A DNA stretch of 64,000 nucleotides from Ischnura elegans (Eukaryota; Arthropoda; Insecta; Odonata; Coenagrionidae): NCBI RefSeq assembly GCF_921293095.1, contig NC_060257.1:65356472-65420471 (forward strand), in the 5' to 3' direction. The position numbers and the translations under genes are program-made. Shown here one piece after another: positions 44,486-55,505 of this stretch (within the stretch, counting starts at the first letter, position 1; each line of letters starts with the position of its first letter). The notes beneath the pieces were generated by a model, which had not been told where the DNA came from, did not search any database, and saw nothing but the letters and a program-made list of their open reading frames with translations.

Positions 44486-45765
44486 TCTACATCTACAATT
44501 TACCCTGCGAGCCACCTCTAGGGTGTTTGGCAGGGGGTGATCAATCACCAGCATGCAGCATGCATTTGGACTCCCACATGCACACCACACCATCCAAGAA
44601 ACGTCCCGTATAATAACAAACTATACTACTATATGCTGTTAGAAATAGAATATAGAATAGAAATTCAGAAACATGCAGTAAGTTTTACATAGGTTAGTAG
44701 GCTACACTACAAGTCATGCAATCTATTTACGCGTTCTATTGCTGCCGTTATAATCTCTTATTGATCGTGGAAAAAATGACATTCGGAATCTGTCTGTTCT
44801 GCAATCTATCTCTCTTATTTTATTTATATGATCTGATCTTCCGTAGTACGTTGGCGTCCGCAAGATATGGTTAACTTCGTCAGAAAAGACACTGCTCTTG
44901 AATTTATCTAAAAGGTTTAGTCTATTTTTCAATCTACGGTCCGACAGAGATTCCCATCCGAGTTTATGTAAGAGGTCAGTTACACTAACAAGACTATCGT
45001 AACGACCTTTCACATACCTGGCAGCTCTTCTTTGCACGCGTTCTAACTCTGTTATTAAGCCTTTTTCATGAGGGTCCCAAACACTGGCAGCGTATTCCAA
45101 ATGTGGTCTAACGAGGGAAAAGTAGCTAATTTCTCTCACTTTGTCGTCGCACTTTCCTAATATTCTTTTAACAAAACCCATTTTACGATTAGCTTGACCG
45201 GTTATTTCTCGAATATGTTTATTCCACGATAGATCATTATTGAGTCTAACCCCTAGATATTTCACAGATTCAACTGCCTTTAACTGCGCGCCCCGAATGA
45301 CATAATTACGCTGTAGGGAGTTATTCTTCTTCCAGAAATTCATTACGACGCATTTTTCCAAATTTAATTCTAACTGCCAAGCATCGCACCAAGCTTGGAT
45401 AGCAGCAAGGTCATTCGTTAGTTCATCTATATCTTTGCTGGAACGAATTTCTCTGTAAACTACAGCGTCGTCTGCAAATAATCGTAACTTACTCTGCACT
45501 ACTTCGCCAATGTCGTTTATATAAAGAAGGAATAGGAGTGGGCCAATGACACTACCCTGAGGAACGCCAGAAGTGACTCTAACCTCATTGGAGACTGCAC
45601 CGTCTAATACTACTCTTTGGACGCGGTCGCTCAAAAATTCTCTAATCCAGGAAATGACATCTTCGTCTAGACCATAAGATTTCAGTTTTAATATTAACTT
45701 TCCGTGGGGTACTTTATCAAATGCCTTTTTGAAATCAAGAAAAGTTGTTAAAAACAATTCGTAAT
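44486..45765 (-). mobile_element. CR1/L2-type LINE, 5'-truncated
   Basis: The minus-strand insert keeps the C-terminal RT domain, then a 3' untranslated region and a GTAGATGTAGATG tail that butts directly against the 3' tail of the RTE-b element. Related fragments of its 3' end lie at 10.7, 31.1 and 38.9 kb, so this family is the most frequent LINE here. Truncation at about 45765 removes the endonuclease and early RT. Confidence 0.85.
44723..45757 (-). CDS. CR1/L2 reverse transcriptase, C-terminal part, uninterrupted
   Basis: 344 residues without a stop. RT motif A FLDFKKAFDKVPH is at the very start. It is followed by FLSDRVQRVVLDG, motif B SGVPQGSVIGPLLFLLYIND, motif C RLFADDAVVY (around 45470), AWQLELNLEKC, VKYLGVRLNNDLSW, LVRPHLEYAASVWDP, and VQRRAARYV. 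The C-terminal segment after motif C is typical of CR1, L2 and Jockey-group RTs. The true N-terminus is lost by 5' truncation, and the methionine at the start is not a genuine start. Absence of stops in over 1 kb suggests a fairly young insertion. Confidence 0.88.
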   Translation of the reverse strand: MFLTTFLDFKKAFDKVPHGKLILKLKSYGLDEDVISWIREFLSDRVQRVVLDGAVSNEVRVTSGVPQGSVIGPLLFLLYINDIGEVVQSKLRLFADDAVVYREIRSSKDIDELTNDLAAIQAWCDAWQLELNLEKCVVMNFWKKNNSLQRNYVIRGAQLKAVESVKYLGVRLNNDLSWNKHIREITGQANRKMGFVKRILGKCDDKVREISYFSLVRPHLEYAASVWDPHEKGLITELERVQRRAARYVKGRYDSLVSVTDLLHKLGWESLSDRRLKNRLNLLDKFKSSVFSDEVNHILRTPTYYGRSDHINKIREIDCRTDRFRMSFFPRSIRDYNGSNRTRK

Positions 45766-46815
45766 GACTTATTAAGCATAAGAATTATTTATATTTTGCT
45801 AAGAAGCATCTTTAGTTGTACATAGTGGATATTTAAGCACTTAATTTTTCTAAAATTCATTGCGTTAGAATAAATGACCAATCAAGAAGTTTCTGAAGGC
45901 AAATGTAAAACAAATGAAAAACAGTTTTCATTGGAAATATCACTCATTTTGTTGTTTAAATGATAACATTTTTTTAAAAATGTTATCAATAATTAGAAGA
46001 AAATAGTGGTGAATTTCTCGTACCCTTAGCAGGTAGTACACATGTACTGTTATTTGTAAATTGGAACCAATTGAACTGAAATTTCGCGTGCTCACGGCTG
46101 GAGCGCAATATCTACTTACGGGTATCTATCAGCAGTCAGTCTCCTCTTAAATATTTGGGGACAGAACATCTTAGCATTGAGTTTTACTGCCAGAAGAAAT
46201 AATAAAAGCCTAGGAAGCACTGAGAGTGAAATGTCGAAATGCAAGTGACATAACATCTATATTTGTCCAAAGCGTTTTTTTGGCTCCTTTTTTTCAAGTA
46301 ACCAGAAAACCCTCGAGTGCGTATTTTCTGAAGTAGTGCGAAAATCTGTCGACAAATGCCGACAAATACAACTGATAGTGAAGGAGGAAGCGCAGATGTT
46401 GACATTATTTCTTCCATCACCATTGTCTTAAGTTCTTTAGTTGGAATTACATGGTTTAACACCATGTGTTTATTCCATCAACTGAGTCCATTTTCCATTC
46501 GAAGTTGATTGTTATTTAACCATTGGCCCCGTAAATAACTACAAAACTGATTCTATTGACAATATATTTTTTTAACTTATATTCGAGATTAAAACTATGT
46601 ATTAAGTCAATCTCTGCCATTTGGGTCAACATGCACAGGAAGCCACCTAAATGATGGTTTAAACATCCCTTTCTAGGGAGCATATCAAATTAATTTCAAA
46701 TAATTATTGGTGTTTTCCCCCAGCATGAGGTCCATTTCTCCTCATACTTCAGATATGTCCGCAAAATCACTGTTCTTCTTCTAGAATGAAGTGGCACTGG
46801 TGGTTTACATCATAT
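45766..46815. other. No gene recognised
   Basis: AT-rich. The 93-codon minus-strand frame 46184-46465 has no motif I recognise. No element ends are supported. Confidence 0.4.
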
Positions 46816-47640
46816 GACACTATAATCTGTTCACTTTATGTCTGCAGGTGGGCTTTCGTTCGAGCCTGGACATTCTCGGAGGGCTTCGCTGATGGGGGAG
46901 TGGTTGTACCAAGAGAGAGAGGAGTAGCAAACATAATGTTGCCTAATGTACATAGCCACTCCAGTTTGTCACTGAAAACATGTGAGTCAGAGTAACATCA
47001 AAAATCACCATCAAAAGGACTGCCCAAAAAATAACAGACAGGTAGGTATAAAAGGTATTGAAGATAATCCCTTCAAAGAAATTTTCGTATGAAGATTTTC
47101 ACAGCTTCTTTTATCAATGTTGGTGGTTGGTGGTCAGCTTCAATAGGGAGGATGGATATAACCTCAGCTGCGTATTGAGAGGGTTCCTGGCCCAATATAA
47201 TGACCAAAGGCTATTGCCTTCCGTGAAAATTCAAAATCAGGTCAACAATGGATTAACGAAACCCATATAAGCTCGAGATGAGAACGGTTTCCCTCCCATT
47301 CTCTTGATAATGCTCCCAGTAGGAGGAGTGAAATGTTGAGTGAGAAAATGTTACGTATGCAGCAATTTCCGAAAACAATAATCAACCCTTCAAAGAAACC
47401 CATTGCATTGCCAGATACCATGCTGAATGCGGCACCGTTGGTGAAAGGCATACTTGAAGACTTTTCAGGGAAGTGTGAGGTTTGGCAGCACTGCTCCACA
47501 AGCAGATTCTCAATGTAAACACGACAGAGTTCTGAGAGCACTTCTAAAGCACTAGGCCCCACCTGCTGTCTTAATTAGCAAAGGGAAAGTCACGTTTCGA
47601 GAAACTTTTCCTGCCCTCACCCCCCCTTTGCTTTAGCCAC
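46816..47640 (+). repeat. Dispersed repeat D1, copy 2
   Basis: Collinear with 21690-22215: GTGGGCTTTCGTTCGAGCC, GGCTTCGCTGATGGGG, AGAGAGAGGAG, TTTGTCACTGAAAAC, then after about 350 extra bases GCGGCACCGTTGGTGAA, TTTGGCAGCACTGCTCC, AGGGAAAGTCACG and GAGAAACTTTTCCTGCCC. The extra bases (about 46995-47350) may be an insertion in this copy or a deletion in the other. Confidence 0.6.
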
Positions 47641-47898
47641 ACAAGCTCACTCATAAAGGTAATAACTAGGGATGGGTCGAATAGTAGATATCTCGAATTC
47701 GAATATCAAATCATTGCTCGAATATTCGAATACCTCTAATTTCGAATACCTCGAATACTAAACGATGAATGAGAAAATGTTTGACTAGGTCGCCAATGTA
47801 GCAGGAAACCCAAGATTTTTACGAGTAATTGTGATTGCCTTTAAAGGATTCAAACAGGAATTTAGCTGATTAATGGAATATTTTAATTTTATGTAAAC

Positions 47899-48566
47899 AA
47901 TAGGGTAATTTCCTTCATTAAAGAAAACGAAAGGCATTGATTGTGATTCGTTACCCACCGTTGGTGTATTCAAAATATACAAATTATTTGGTTCTAGAAA
48001 TACCGGCTTAGACCAATGGCAATGGTCAATTTTATCCTCATTGGAAAAAGGGCAGATTGGCCCCCATGCGATGCCACTCCATGTGACATCACAGGGACCT
48101 AGTTTCTACACGAGAGGATGGGAGTTTTAAATCGTCTGAGGTTGCCAATGCATGCATGAGGCACAGAGCTTAGGGAAACATGTCTCAATAATCACTTATT
48201 AAAACTGGCTAAGGTCGGAAAGTTTTCTTCGTTTGATAAGGTATTAATAATCCTTATTTAAGCCAAGCGCTACCAGCTAGCACGGTACTCGGCTACCTGC
48301 TAGCATCCTGCGTCGAAATAGCGCTCAGAGCCTCGCCCCAAGGTCACCTCACTTGCGGCAGCGGGAACCAGAACAACGTCACCCAGAGTTTTTCCCGGCA
48401 TTCATACTTACCCAGCGCGTTTTCGCGCGCTTGAAAATTTTCACTTTTAATTTAATCGCGAAAAATAGATATCGTTTTATAAAACTCTAAAAGCGTTAAA
48501 TACGTACTCCAGGAGTATTAATATTTCGATTTAGGTAATAAAAAAATAATAGGAAACCAACCTATT
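47899..48566 (+). mobile_element. M1 family element, copy E, nested in the hAT-like element
   Basis: Full-length from AATAGGGTAATTTCCTTCATT to AATAGGAAACCAACCTATT. The CRE-like block is mutated to TGACATCA. It lies wholly inside 47667-49729, so it is either the younger insertion or was carried by that element. Confidence 0.8.
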
Positions 48567-48819
48567 TGACCATTACGCCAAAATGCCTCTGTCGTATTTC
48601 TTCATCTTTCTGGTATTTATTTTCCTGCGTAAAATGCTTAAATAAAGTCAGAAATATGTCGTGTTTGGTCTTATTCTTTTTTAAATTACGCGCACATTAC
48701 TAATATTTCAATCCAGTTAAAGTGTAATATCAATTGCCGAAAGTCATTGTTAGAAAAATTTTGGGCTAGTAGATGACTCATGCAGCGGTTGACCTCCAGA
48801 AATGGGGAACTTCGAAGCA

Positions 48820-49400
48820 GGTAAGCAGAAAAAGGCCAGTGGGTGAGTAGAGGGGGGGGGGGCGTGAGACACGTTTTCATTGTTCTCGTGTAACTTTATA
48901 TATTTTTCGAAGCTAAGGTCTTTGTAATACGATCTCTGCGCGAGCTGGGATCTTTTGTTTGATTTCGTCAGAGTGGGTGAGGCGAATGCTGAATGGAGGG
49001 GGTAGCAGATCGTGGGAAATGCGCCAATGTCACTATCCCACGGCACTGAGTTCCTCCCTTTGGTAGTTTCATCTCCTGAGGAAGATTCGATATAAGTGCC
49101 TGTCGTTATTAGCCACAAAGGACACATGGCAAACACCTCGTCTCATTTTATCAAAAGATGGATGCGGGAAAATGGGCAGTGGGGAGAAAGAAGGAATGGT
49201 GAAATGTGATTCTATTATTTTCCGGTAACTTGATATTTTTTTCGAAGCTGAGGTCTTCGTAATACGATCTCTGCACGAGCCTGGACCTTTATTTGATTTC
49301 GGTGAAGAGGAAATCGTCGGAGGGGGTGGGGCGAACGCTAAATGGAGGGGGATAGCGGATCGTGGGAAATGCGCCAATGCTGCTATCCCACGGAACTGAG
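48820..49400. repeat. About 330-bp tandem duplication inside the hAT-like element
   Basis: Unit 1 and unit 2 share TTTTCGAAGCTRAGGTCTT, GTAATACGATCTCTGC, GCGAATGCTGAATGGAGG (GCGAACGCTAAATGGAGG), ATCGTGGGAAATGCGCCAAT and CTATCCCACGG. The offset is about 335 bp (for example ACGATCTCTGC at about 48929 and 49263). The minus-strand frames at 48750-49377 are parallel readings of the two units. Confidence 0.75.
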
Positions 49401-49958
49401 GTTCTCCTGATGGAGGACACCTGGGATTTTCGGATTTTTTTCACCCGATCAATTTCGGTTCCCCACGTCGAACTCTTTTCACCGCTCTAACCCGCAAATT
49501 TGATATAGTTCGTCAGCTTGCCTAAAACGGCGCTGCATGCACTAAACGACTACAGTTCTCATCATTTTTCCGAGCTAACTTCCAACGACGTGCGAGCGAC
49601 AGTGTGTGACGCGAAATTCAAAGTATTCGAGGTATTCGAGACGGAACCTTTGACATAAGTATTCGAGATCTCGAATATCGAATACTTTCCAGTATTCGAG
49701 TATTCGCGGATACTATTTTCACATCTCTAGTAATAACTAATAAGATGAAGACAAAATAAACAGAGTTTTGAAGGACCCGGGTTGGTCAGCTGCCTCACCA
49801 AGAATCAGGACCACCCAATTAGATGGGTATAATTTGTTTTAACTTCTGTTTGATGCTACCCATAGCTTCACTTTAAATCATAAATTTCAGTTTTGCAAGG
49901 ATCAGCTTTTGTGCAAAGAAAATAATTGAGCCATGCCTTTTTTCAGACTTCAGAAATA

Positions 49959-52086
49959 CAGTGGAAGCCCCTTATAACGACAGCTCTTGGGAACAGAGAA
50001 ATCTGTTGCTATAGTGAGTTGTCATTGTTGCCGAATGCAATTACATCGTCACAAAAAAATCACTCATCAGGCGTCACCACGGCTGTTTCTGCCGAGAGGC
50101 GAAACTTGCGGCATGATAGCCGTTTTAAATCATTATTTTGAACATTTAATTCACTAATGGTCATACTCACTTGCAACCTATGATCAAATCATATGTAATT
50201 ATGCAGGATGCTATATGCCGAGGCATTAAAAAGTCGATTTTAAAAGTCCCAGCTTCAGACTCACTCGTACTGAACTGTGCATTAGGAGCTGTTATTATCC
50301 TTATTTCTTGGATGCTCCAAATATATATGTCATAACTACCAGTTATGGCTATGCATCGGACTATTAAATGCTAAAACTTCGGAATCTGTTCAAAAATTCA
50401 TACCTTCTATCTTTCCGAGTAGTAATAAAAATGATGGGTGGCTGCTGCAATTGGGTGACGAAAGGAGCGTGATAAAATTTTAGGGTTCCTCATGAGCATT
50501 GCAATTCTATCTTTTTCAGGTTAACGGCGGAATGAAGGTGGAAGTAATCTTCTTATGCTTCAAGTCTGCCTGTATGAATGGTTTACTATCGTGTTTCAAA
50601 ACAGCCGACTCAAATGCTATCGGAATCATGAAACCGAACAGCATTACGGCATCTAAAAGCATATTAGTCATATCAACTCAAGTCCACTCTTTGTCTGTCT
50701 GTTAGCAATATTTATGTTTCGTAGAGATTCACGCAATCGGACGCAATATCAGCGGACGTAGAGACCTCTAGTGGCAGTAGCGCACACTTTTTGATAGGAA
50801 TGCTGACTGGAACTGAAGAACGCTCGTAGTTTTAGGCGGCAATAACACAATTTTAACGTTTCTTAGTTCTATTGGTGGGTGGGCTGGGCAATTGTCAATG
50901 AATAATAGTACTTTTTTATTCCTTCCACCAATCCTAGCATCAAACGCTCGTAACCACTGCGTGAAGATAGCAGCCGTCATCCAAGCATTTTTATTTGCTT
51001 CGTAAGTGCAAGGGAGAGTTTTAACTCTCTTAAAACATCGGGGATGGGCGGATTTCCCCACCACGAACGGTTTTAACTTATCTGAACCATCCATATTGGC
51101 GCATAAAAGAACAGTTACGCGGTCTTTACTTTTCTTCCCTCCTTTGCAGGGGTCCGTTCGAGTGGCGAGAGTTTTGTCCGGGAGAAGGTTAAAATATATG
51201 CCCGTCTCATCCGCGTTGTAAATATCGCAGGGGCTGTAATTGTCCAAATAGTCTATAAGGACCGGAGCCCAGCCTTCTTCAGCATTAACGTCAACACTTG
51301 ATGATTCACCGGATAGTTTGTGAAGGGATATCCCCTTCTTATTTTTAAATCATGCAAACCATCCATCCGAGCACTTAAAATTGTCTTCACCAAGCCTCTC
51401 ACACAAATACTCAGCTTTAGCCTTCATCATTGGGCCGGTGATAGGAATCCCTGCGGCTCTTTGCTGGCAAAACCACGAGAAAAGAGCAGTTTCTAGCTGC
51501 GGATGCTCTCCGGGCCACAGGTGTTTTTGAGTGCTTGGACGCCCTTCTTTAAGCACTGCCGAACGAATTTGTTCTTTTTTCTTCAAAATAGTGAACAATG
51601 TCGATGTATTAATTCCAAATTGCCTCGCTATTTCACTCTTTGAACACTCTCCACTTTCACAATCTGCAATAATTCTCATTTTGGTTTTTAAATCCAAGGA
51701 CTTGCGCTTACTAGCCATGGTGCTAGCAGACGGGCGGAATAATTTTTAACCTCACTGCGGAGGCGCGGGAGGGAGATGACAAAAGAGCAATGAAATGTGT
51801 ACTCGAGAAATTTAAGGAAAGAAGAATAGGAGAATACGGAACATGTAGACGTCGACGTTGGCGGAAAAAATGCCGTTTTAAAAGCATTGAATTCCAGAGA
51901 TGTGGCACGTGGTCAAAAAGTCAACCTGTCGTAATTACGAATGGCGCAAGAGAGGAATCGAGCCATTATCGCTAATACGCATTTATTTTACATTTAAATT
52001 ATAGGGTTTAAAATGGTTCCTTGGGTAGCTGTCGCTAATTCGAGCTTGTCGCTATATCCCGTACTCGTTATAAGGGGCTTCCACTG
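49959..52086 (-). mobile_element. pogo/Tigger transposon A, complete ends, dead
   Basis: TA at 49957-49958, then CAGTGGAAGCCCCTTATAAC. The same sequence occurs in reverse at the right end, followed by TA at 52087-52088. TA duplication with CAGTG ends is the pogo/Tigger pattern. Length is 2128 bp. The transposase is on the minus strand, with a premature stop and a lost C-terminus. The first 110 bases of a second copy lie at 54343. Confidence 0.9.
50768..51718 (-). pseudogene. Tigger transposase (CENP-B-like), one stop, C-terminus lost
   Basis: One reading frame from ATG at 51718. Residues 1-55 are a psq/CENP-B-type helix-turn-helix (KSEIARQFGINTSTLFTILK). Residues 65-122 match the second CENP-B DNA-binding helix-turn-helix (LETALFSWFCQQRAAGIPIT, GEDNFKCSDGWFA). 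A TGA at 51352-51350 replaces the expected tryptophan codon. The frame then continues FKNKKG to the catalytic DDE_1 domain: YNADETGIYF (first Asp) and LLFIDNCPAHPP (second Asp). After LLPPKTTSVLQ the sequence departs from the family (FQSAFLSKSV, stop), so the third catalytic Asp is missing. About 317 codons remain of a usual 450-550. In life it would bind the CAGTG ends and cut at TA. Confidence 0.88.
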
Positions 52087-52129
52087 TATCTATTTTTCAT
52101 GATGCTTCTTGATATTCCTTGATGGGGTA

Positions 52130-52665
52130 TTTAACACAAATATAACCCAGGTTGTGTGTGTGGAAGACAATTTAAGACGCAAATAATACATGACTAAATT
52201 TTTGGAGGCACTAGCTCCTTCCTTGGAGTTTGGAACAAGAGTCAAGAGAGACTCCAGGAGACTCTTTTTCCAAGGAAGGTGGTAGTGCCATTGAAAATTT
52301 AAGTCAAGCAAGTGTTTTTTGTATCTTTCATTGTCTTCTATCAGTGGCGTAACTATGGGGTGGGGATGAGGGGATATATTCCCCCCCCCCCCAACGCCTC
52401 AAAAAAATAAATATAAAAATTTAAAACTGTTGTCTAGTTTTGACATGTAATAACTGTGTCTGTTTAAAGTTAAATTTTTAATGCCAAAATTAGGTAAAAT
52501 GTATTTCCAGGCATGTCGTTTTTCAAAAAAACTCCCGGAACCCCAGTTGCTTGGGGGGAATAGGTACCACACCATGCCATCCCATACCCCCCCAAAGTAT
52601 ATGCCTAGTTACACCACTGTCTTCTATACTGTGTTTTTCCCTGCCTGGGTTATATTTGTGTTGTT
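52130..52665. repeat. Inverted AACACAAATATAACCCAGG arms around the hAT MITE
   Basis: AACACAAATATAACCCAGG at about 52132-52150 recurs in reverse at about 52645-52663. A TTTTTCATGATG phrase lies outside both arms. The MITE sits between the arms, so the pair is older than it. Meaning unknown. Confidence 0.5.
52342..52619. mobile_element. hAT MITE with perfect 8-bp target duplication
   Basis: TCTTCTAT at 52334-52341 and 52620-52627 flanks a 278-bp insert. Ends: CAGTGGCGTAACTATGGGG on the left and CAGTGGTGTAACTAGGCAT in reverse on the right. CAGTGGCGTAACTA is a widespread hAT terminus. The C run near 52380 (13-14 bases) opens proline-rich frames that are not genes. Confidence 0.92.
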
Positions 52666-53049
52666 TTTCATGATGTTCATGTGTAAACTCATGTTCTTCT
52701 GCTCTATTCAATTAGTATTCTGGTATACAGTATGTACAAATATTGTTTTCATTTTATAATAATGACAATTACCTCATTATCATTGGCGTATCTGTGACTG
52801 GTAACATTCTATGTCTTTTGACTTATTTGTTCAATCAAGTGTTGATAGTGATGTTGATATTGAGTTTACTGTATAAAGAAATATTTCTTAAGTGGAATCC
52901 TCTTTTCAAATGTACATTCTTGTTTGTTGCATTGTACCTCATACTATGTATCTTAATCACATTATATATAGCTACAATGTCTGTAGAATATTTGCCAAAA
53001 TTCCTGGTTTAGTATAGCATGGCAGGCATTTATTGATAATTATTCTTCT
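52628..53049. other. No gene recognised
   Basis: AT-rich. The hydrophobic 89-codon frame 52743-53012 could suggest membrane segments, but it is compositional and has no motif. Confidence 0.35.
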
Positions 53050-53400
53050 ATTGATGGCAGAATGTTAGAGCAGAGGCTCCCAGAGGCCGTCTACTGGGAT
53101 GTAATCTGCCAAGTTCTACAGGAGCAATGTGGTGCTACACTTGCATTGCATGATACCACCCTCGAAGCACTGTGGATAGGAAGAGAAGACCAGTTGGAAG
53201 AGGCATCATTGTAACAGCCTGTGTAGAAATCCAACCACGATGGCCTCAAGGGCTGCCAAGGAGTGGAGATGGAGTGCCCAGCTGCCCATTCTGGAGAAGC
53301 TCCTGCCGGCCATAGTCAATGGGGTAGAGTGGCAAAGAGTCCATCTAGATTGGACTTCCAGTTCTTTGGACCGGGTGTTAAGAATGCCAACTAGATAATT
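53050..53400 (+). other. Possible decayed exon or gene fragment, unidentified
   Basis: A more coding-like patch in an AT-rich area. One frame reads MLEQRLPEAVYWDVICQVLQ, then QCGATLALHDTTLEALWIGR, to a stop at about 53212. An overlapping shifted frame then continues MASRAAKEWRWSAQLPILEK, LLPAIVNGVEWQRVHLD, to 53397. TTGATGGCAG just before could be a splice acceptor. I do not recognise the protein. It could be a pseudogene, an exon, or part of an unidentified repeat. Confidence 0.25.
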
Positions 53401-54342
53401 AGGAGAATAAGTGAATCTGAGTGATATTGTTTTTTTTTTTTTAGTGTTTATTATTCAGCTATTAAAATATCTCTTATCAGGACTTAGCAAAAAAAGGAAA
53501 ATGAATCCAGTTACTATAACATTAGTTCAAGTTTAATATCTCTGTTGTATTTTTTATTTCTGAGCGTAATTTTGATTTAATCCCAGCATATTTTTTTAAT
53601 TTTTTTGGAATCTTATTATCTGTAATTCCTTTTTCAAATGGTAATAAAATAATGAAGAAAATCTGAAGAACTAAGCATGATGGAGTAGAATTTTTCCATA
53701 TTGGAAGAAATGCATGCAATTTTCCACTGTTATTTGTGAGGTTTGTACTGTTTACAGTGAAACCTCTAAACAAAACTCAAAAGGACTGAAACTTAGCAGT
53801 TTTGTTTGTCAGGAGTTTGCTCCTTGGAGGTGGTTCGAACGTTGCATCATCTCAGAGGCATGAAAATTTAAGCAAGCCTGCACGTATTATCTTCATTGTA
53901 CTTAACATACTTCAAAACCATGGAAAAGCAATGCCAATTCCTGCAACTGCAATGAGAGTCACTGGCAAGAGACCAAGTTTAGGAAGCCTCAGTTTGTATT
54001 ATATCATCACGTTGTTTGTCAATTGCTTTTCAAAAATTTATGCAGCCTACCTATGAGTGCAAAGCAATCCATTTATTTTCACTAGTTTAATTAGAGATCA
54101 TACACTGTCGAGGTTTATACTGAAAAGTTATGAAATCAATGGATTTTACCATCTCAACTGCAAATTTTGGCGAACAGTCCCAATTATAGCTTTATCCTCA
54201 TGAAATTCAGCTCGATCTACGATAATGATGCGAGTGGCGATTTTCGTCAACCAAACAGAATGGGCAGAGGGTGGCAGTATTTCTAGTTGTTTAATCAAGA
54301 AAATTCTATTGCAATAGTTGTGGCCGTGGGCTTCATAAATAC
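53401..54342. other. No gene recognised
   Basis: AT-rich with a T run near 53432. The short frames at 53522-53773 and 53802-54056 show no motif. Confidence 0.4.
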
Positions 54343-54455
54343 AGTGGAAGCCCCTAATAATGGCAGCTCTTGGGAAGAGAGAAATCTGTTGCTGTAGTGA
54401 GTTGTCGTTGTTACCGAAGACAATTACATCACCACAAAAAAATCACTCAACATCA
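54343..54455 (+). repeat. Tigger A second copy, left end only
   Basis: TA, then CAGTGGAAGCCCCTAATAAT, then GGCAGCTCTTGGGAA and ATCTGTTGCTGTAGTGAGTT, match the first 110 bases of the 49959 element almost base for base. Homology stops near 54455. A GACTTCGACCGATACC phrase, typical of another hAT-like terminus, begins at about 54468, so a later insertion or deletion has removed the rest. Confidence 0.8.
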
Positions 54456-54904
54456 CTACGGCTTAGACTTCGACCGATACCACTTTTTCCAATACCAAAC
54501 CGATACCTCGAAATCAGCGGCTGATACCGATAGTATTATTTGCCGATACTGTACTTATTTTTCCCCAAAAAATTTAATACATATGTGCTTTCTTTCTCGT
54601 GAACTAAGCTCAGTAATCCAAAGTGTGATATAAGAGCAAATAATGAGAGAAATGACATTGTGATTACTCTTTTATTTTGCAATTCTTGCAATTAATCACT
54701 GGGATTAAATTTCAGACTCTTAAGCCCTCTTGCATTTGTGAATGCTGGAAATTCTTTTTAATGAATATGAGCTGCTGAACAGCAAGATATGTTCTATTTT
54801 TCATATGAATCGTGTTCTAAATGAATAGTATTTCTAGATGATTTTATAGTGTTTTTATAAATAGAAGATTCACCTCTAAACTCTTCAAGTCTTACAGGGA
54901 AGTG

Positions 54905-55400
54905 TATTGAAAAAAAAAGTCTCATCTAAATTGAGAATGTCTTTTGGAGCATACCCTTCTATATGCTCACTTACGCAATATTCCTTTCACTGTGCCCCAT
55001 TATGGGGATCGACAATATCGGACTCACCACAAATTGTCTTGTATATAACATTATGCCTAGTCTTAAACATGCCTAACCATCCATTTGAAACCTTGAAGTC
55101 TTCAATTCCCACCCTCATTGCCACATGTTGTGCTTTTTCCTTCAGAATAACTGGACTGAAGGGTATGTTCGAGGACCTGGTGCACTTAAAGCATTCGTTT
55201 AAAATTTCTTCTAGTCTTGCATAGTTTGAGTAATTAACATATTTTTGCCTCTTTGCACTGGGTCTGCATTCTACTGTGGTGATTTCAATGTGTTTGCGAG
55301 TTTTAACAACAGTGTTTAACCTAGGCACTGGAATCCCAAGTTCTTTGGCCAGGGAAATGCGTGAACCCACATCCAGTCAACTCTTCCCAAAATTTTTATT
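54905..55400 (-). pseudogene. Second Tigger-family transposase remnant
   Basis: The minus-strand frame 55370-54987 reads MGSRISLAKELGIPVPRLNT (helix-turn-helix), then ARLEEILNECFKCTRSSNIP, then EKAQHVAMRVGIEDFKVSNG and WLGMFKTRHNVIYKTICGES. This is the CENP-B-type DNA-binding region of a Tigger transposase, of a different family from the 51718 protein. After a frame change the strand reads YAPKDILNLDETFFF, the start of the catalytic domain with its first Asp. The rest is absent. It would have bound its own element ends; no matching ends were found. Confidence 0.75.
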
Positions 55401-55505
55401 TTATATTTTATTGACAAAGTTGTCCTCTCTTGTTTGCAGGCTATTCCATGTTAGATTCGTGTTATTTTATTCTGTCACGAAAAAATCAGGGAAAAAAGAT
55501 AATGG

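Larger units (their letters stand above)
47667..49729. mobile_element. hAT-like element with perfect 8-bp target duplication
   Basis: GTAATAAC at 47659-47666 and 49730-49737 flanks a 2063-bp insert. Ends: TAGGGATGGGTCGAATAGTA on the left and TAGAGATGTGAAAATAGTA read in reverse on the right. Both ends run into arrays of TATTCGAATA/CTCGAATA phrases. The 8-bp duplication and TAG-start ends fit hAT. No transposase remains. The interior contains an M1 copy and a tandem duplication. Confidence 0.85.

Noticed and set aside
48686-49377. Three minus-strand frames resembling a small gene family
   Set aside because: They are parallel readings of a 335-bp tandem duplication inside a hAT-like element.
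50499-50705. Small frame in the non-coding right part of Tigger A, and a 49-codon minus frame opposite (MLLDAVMLFGFMIPIAFESA...)
   Set aside because: Possibly captured sequence, but there is no motif, splice evidence or second copy to support a gene.
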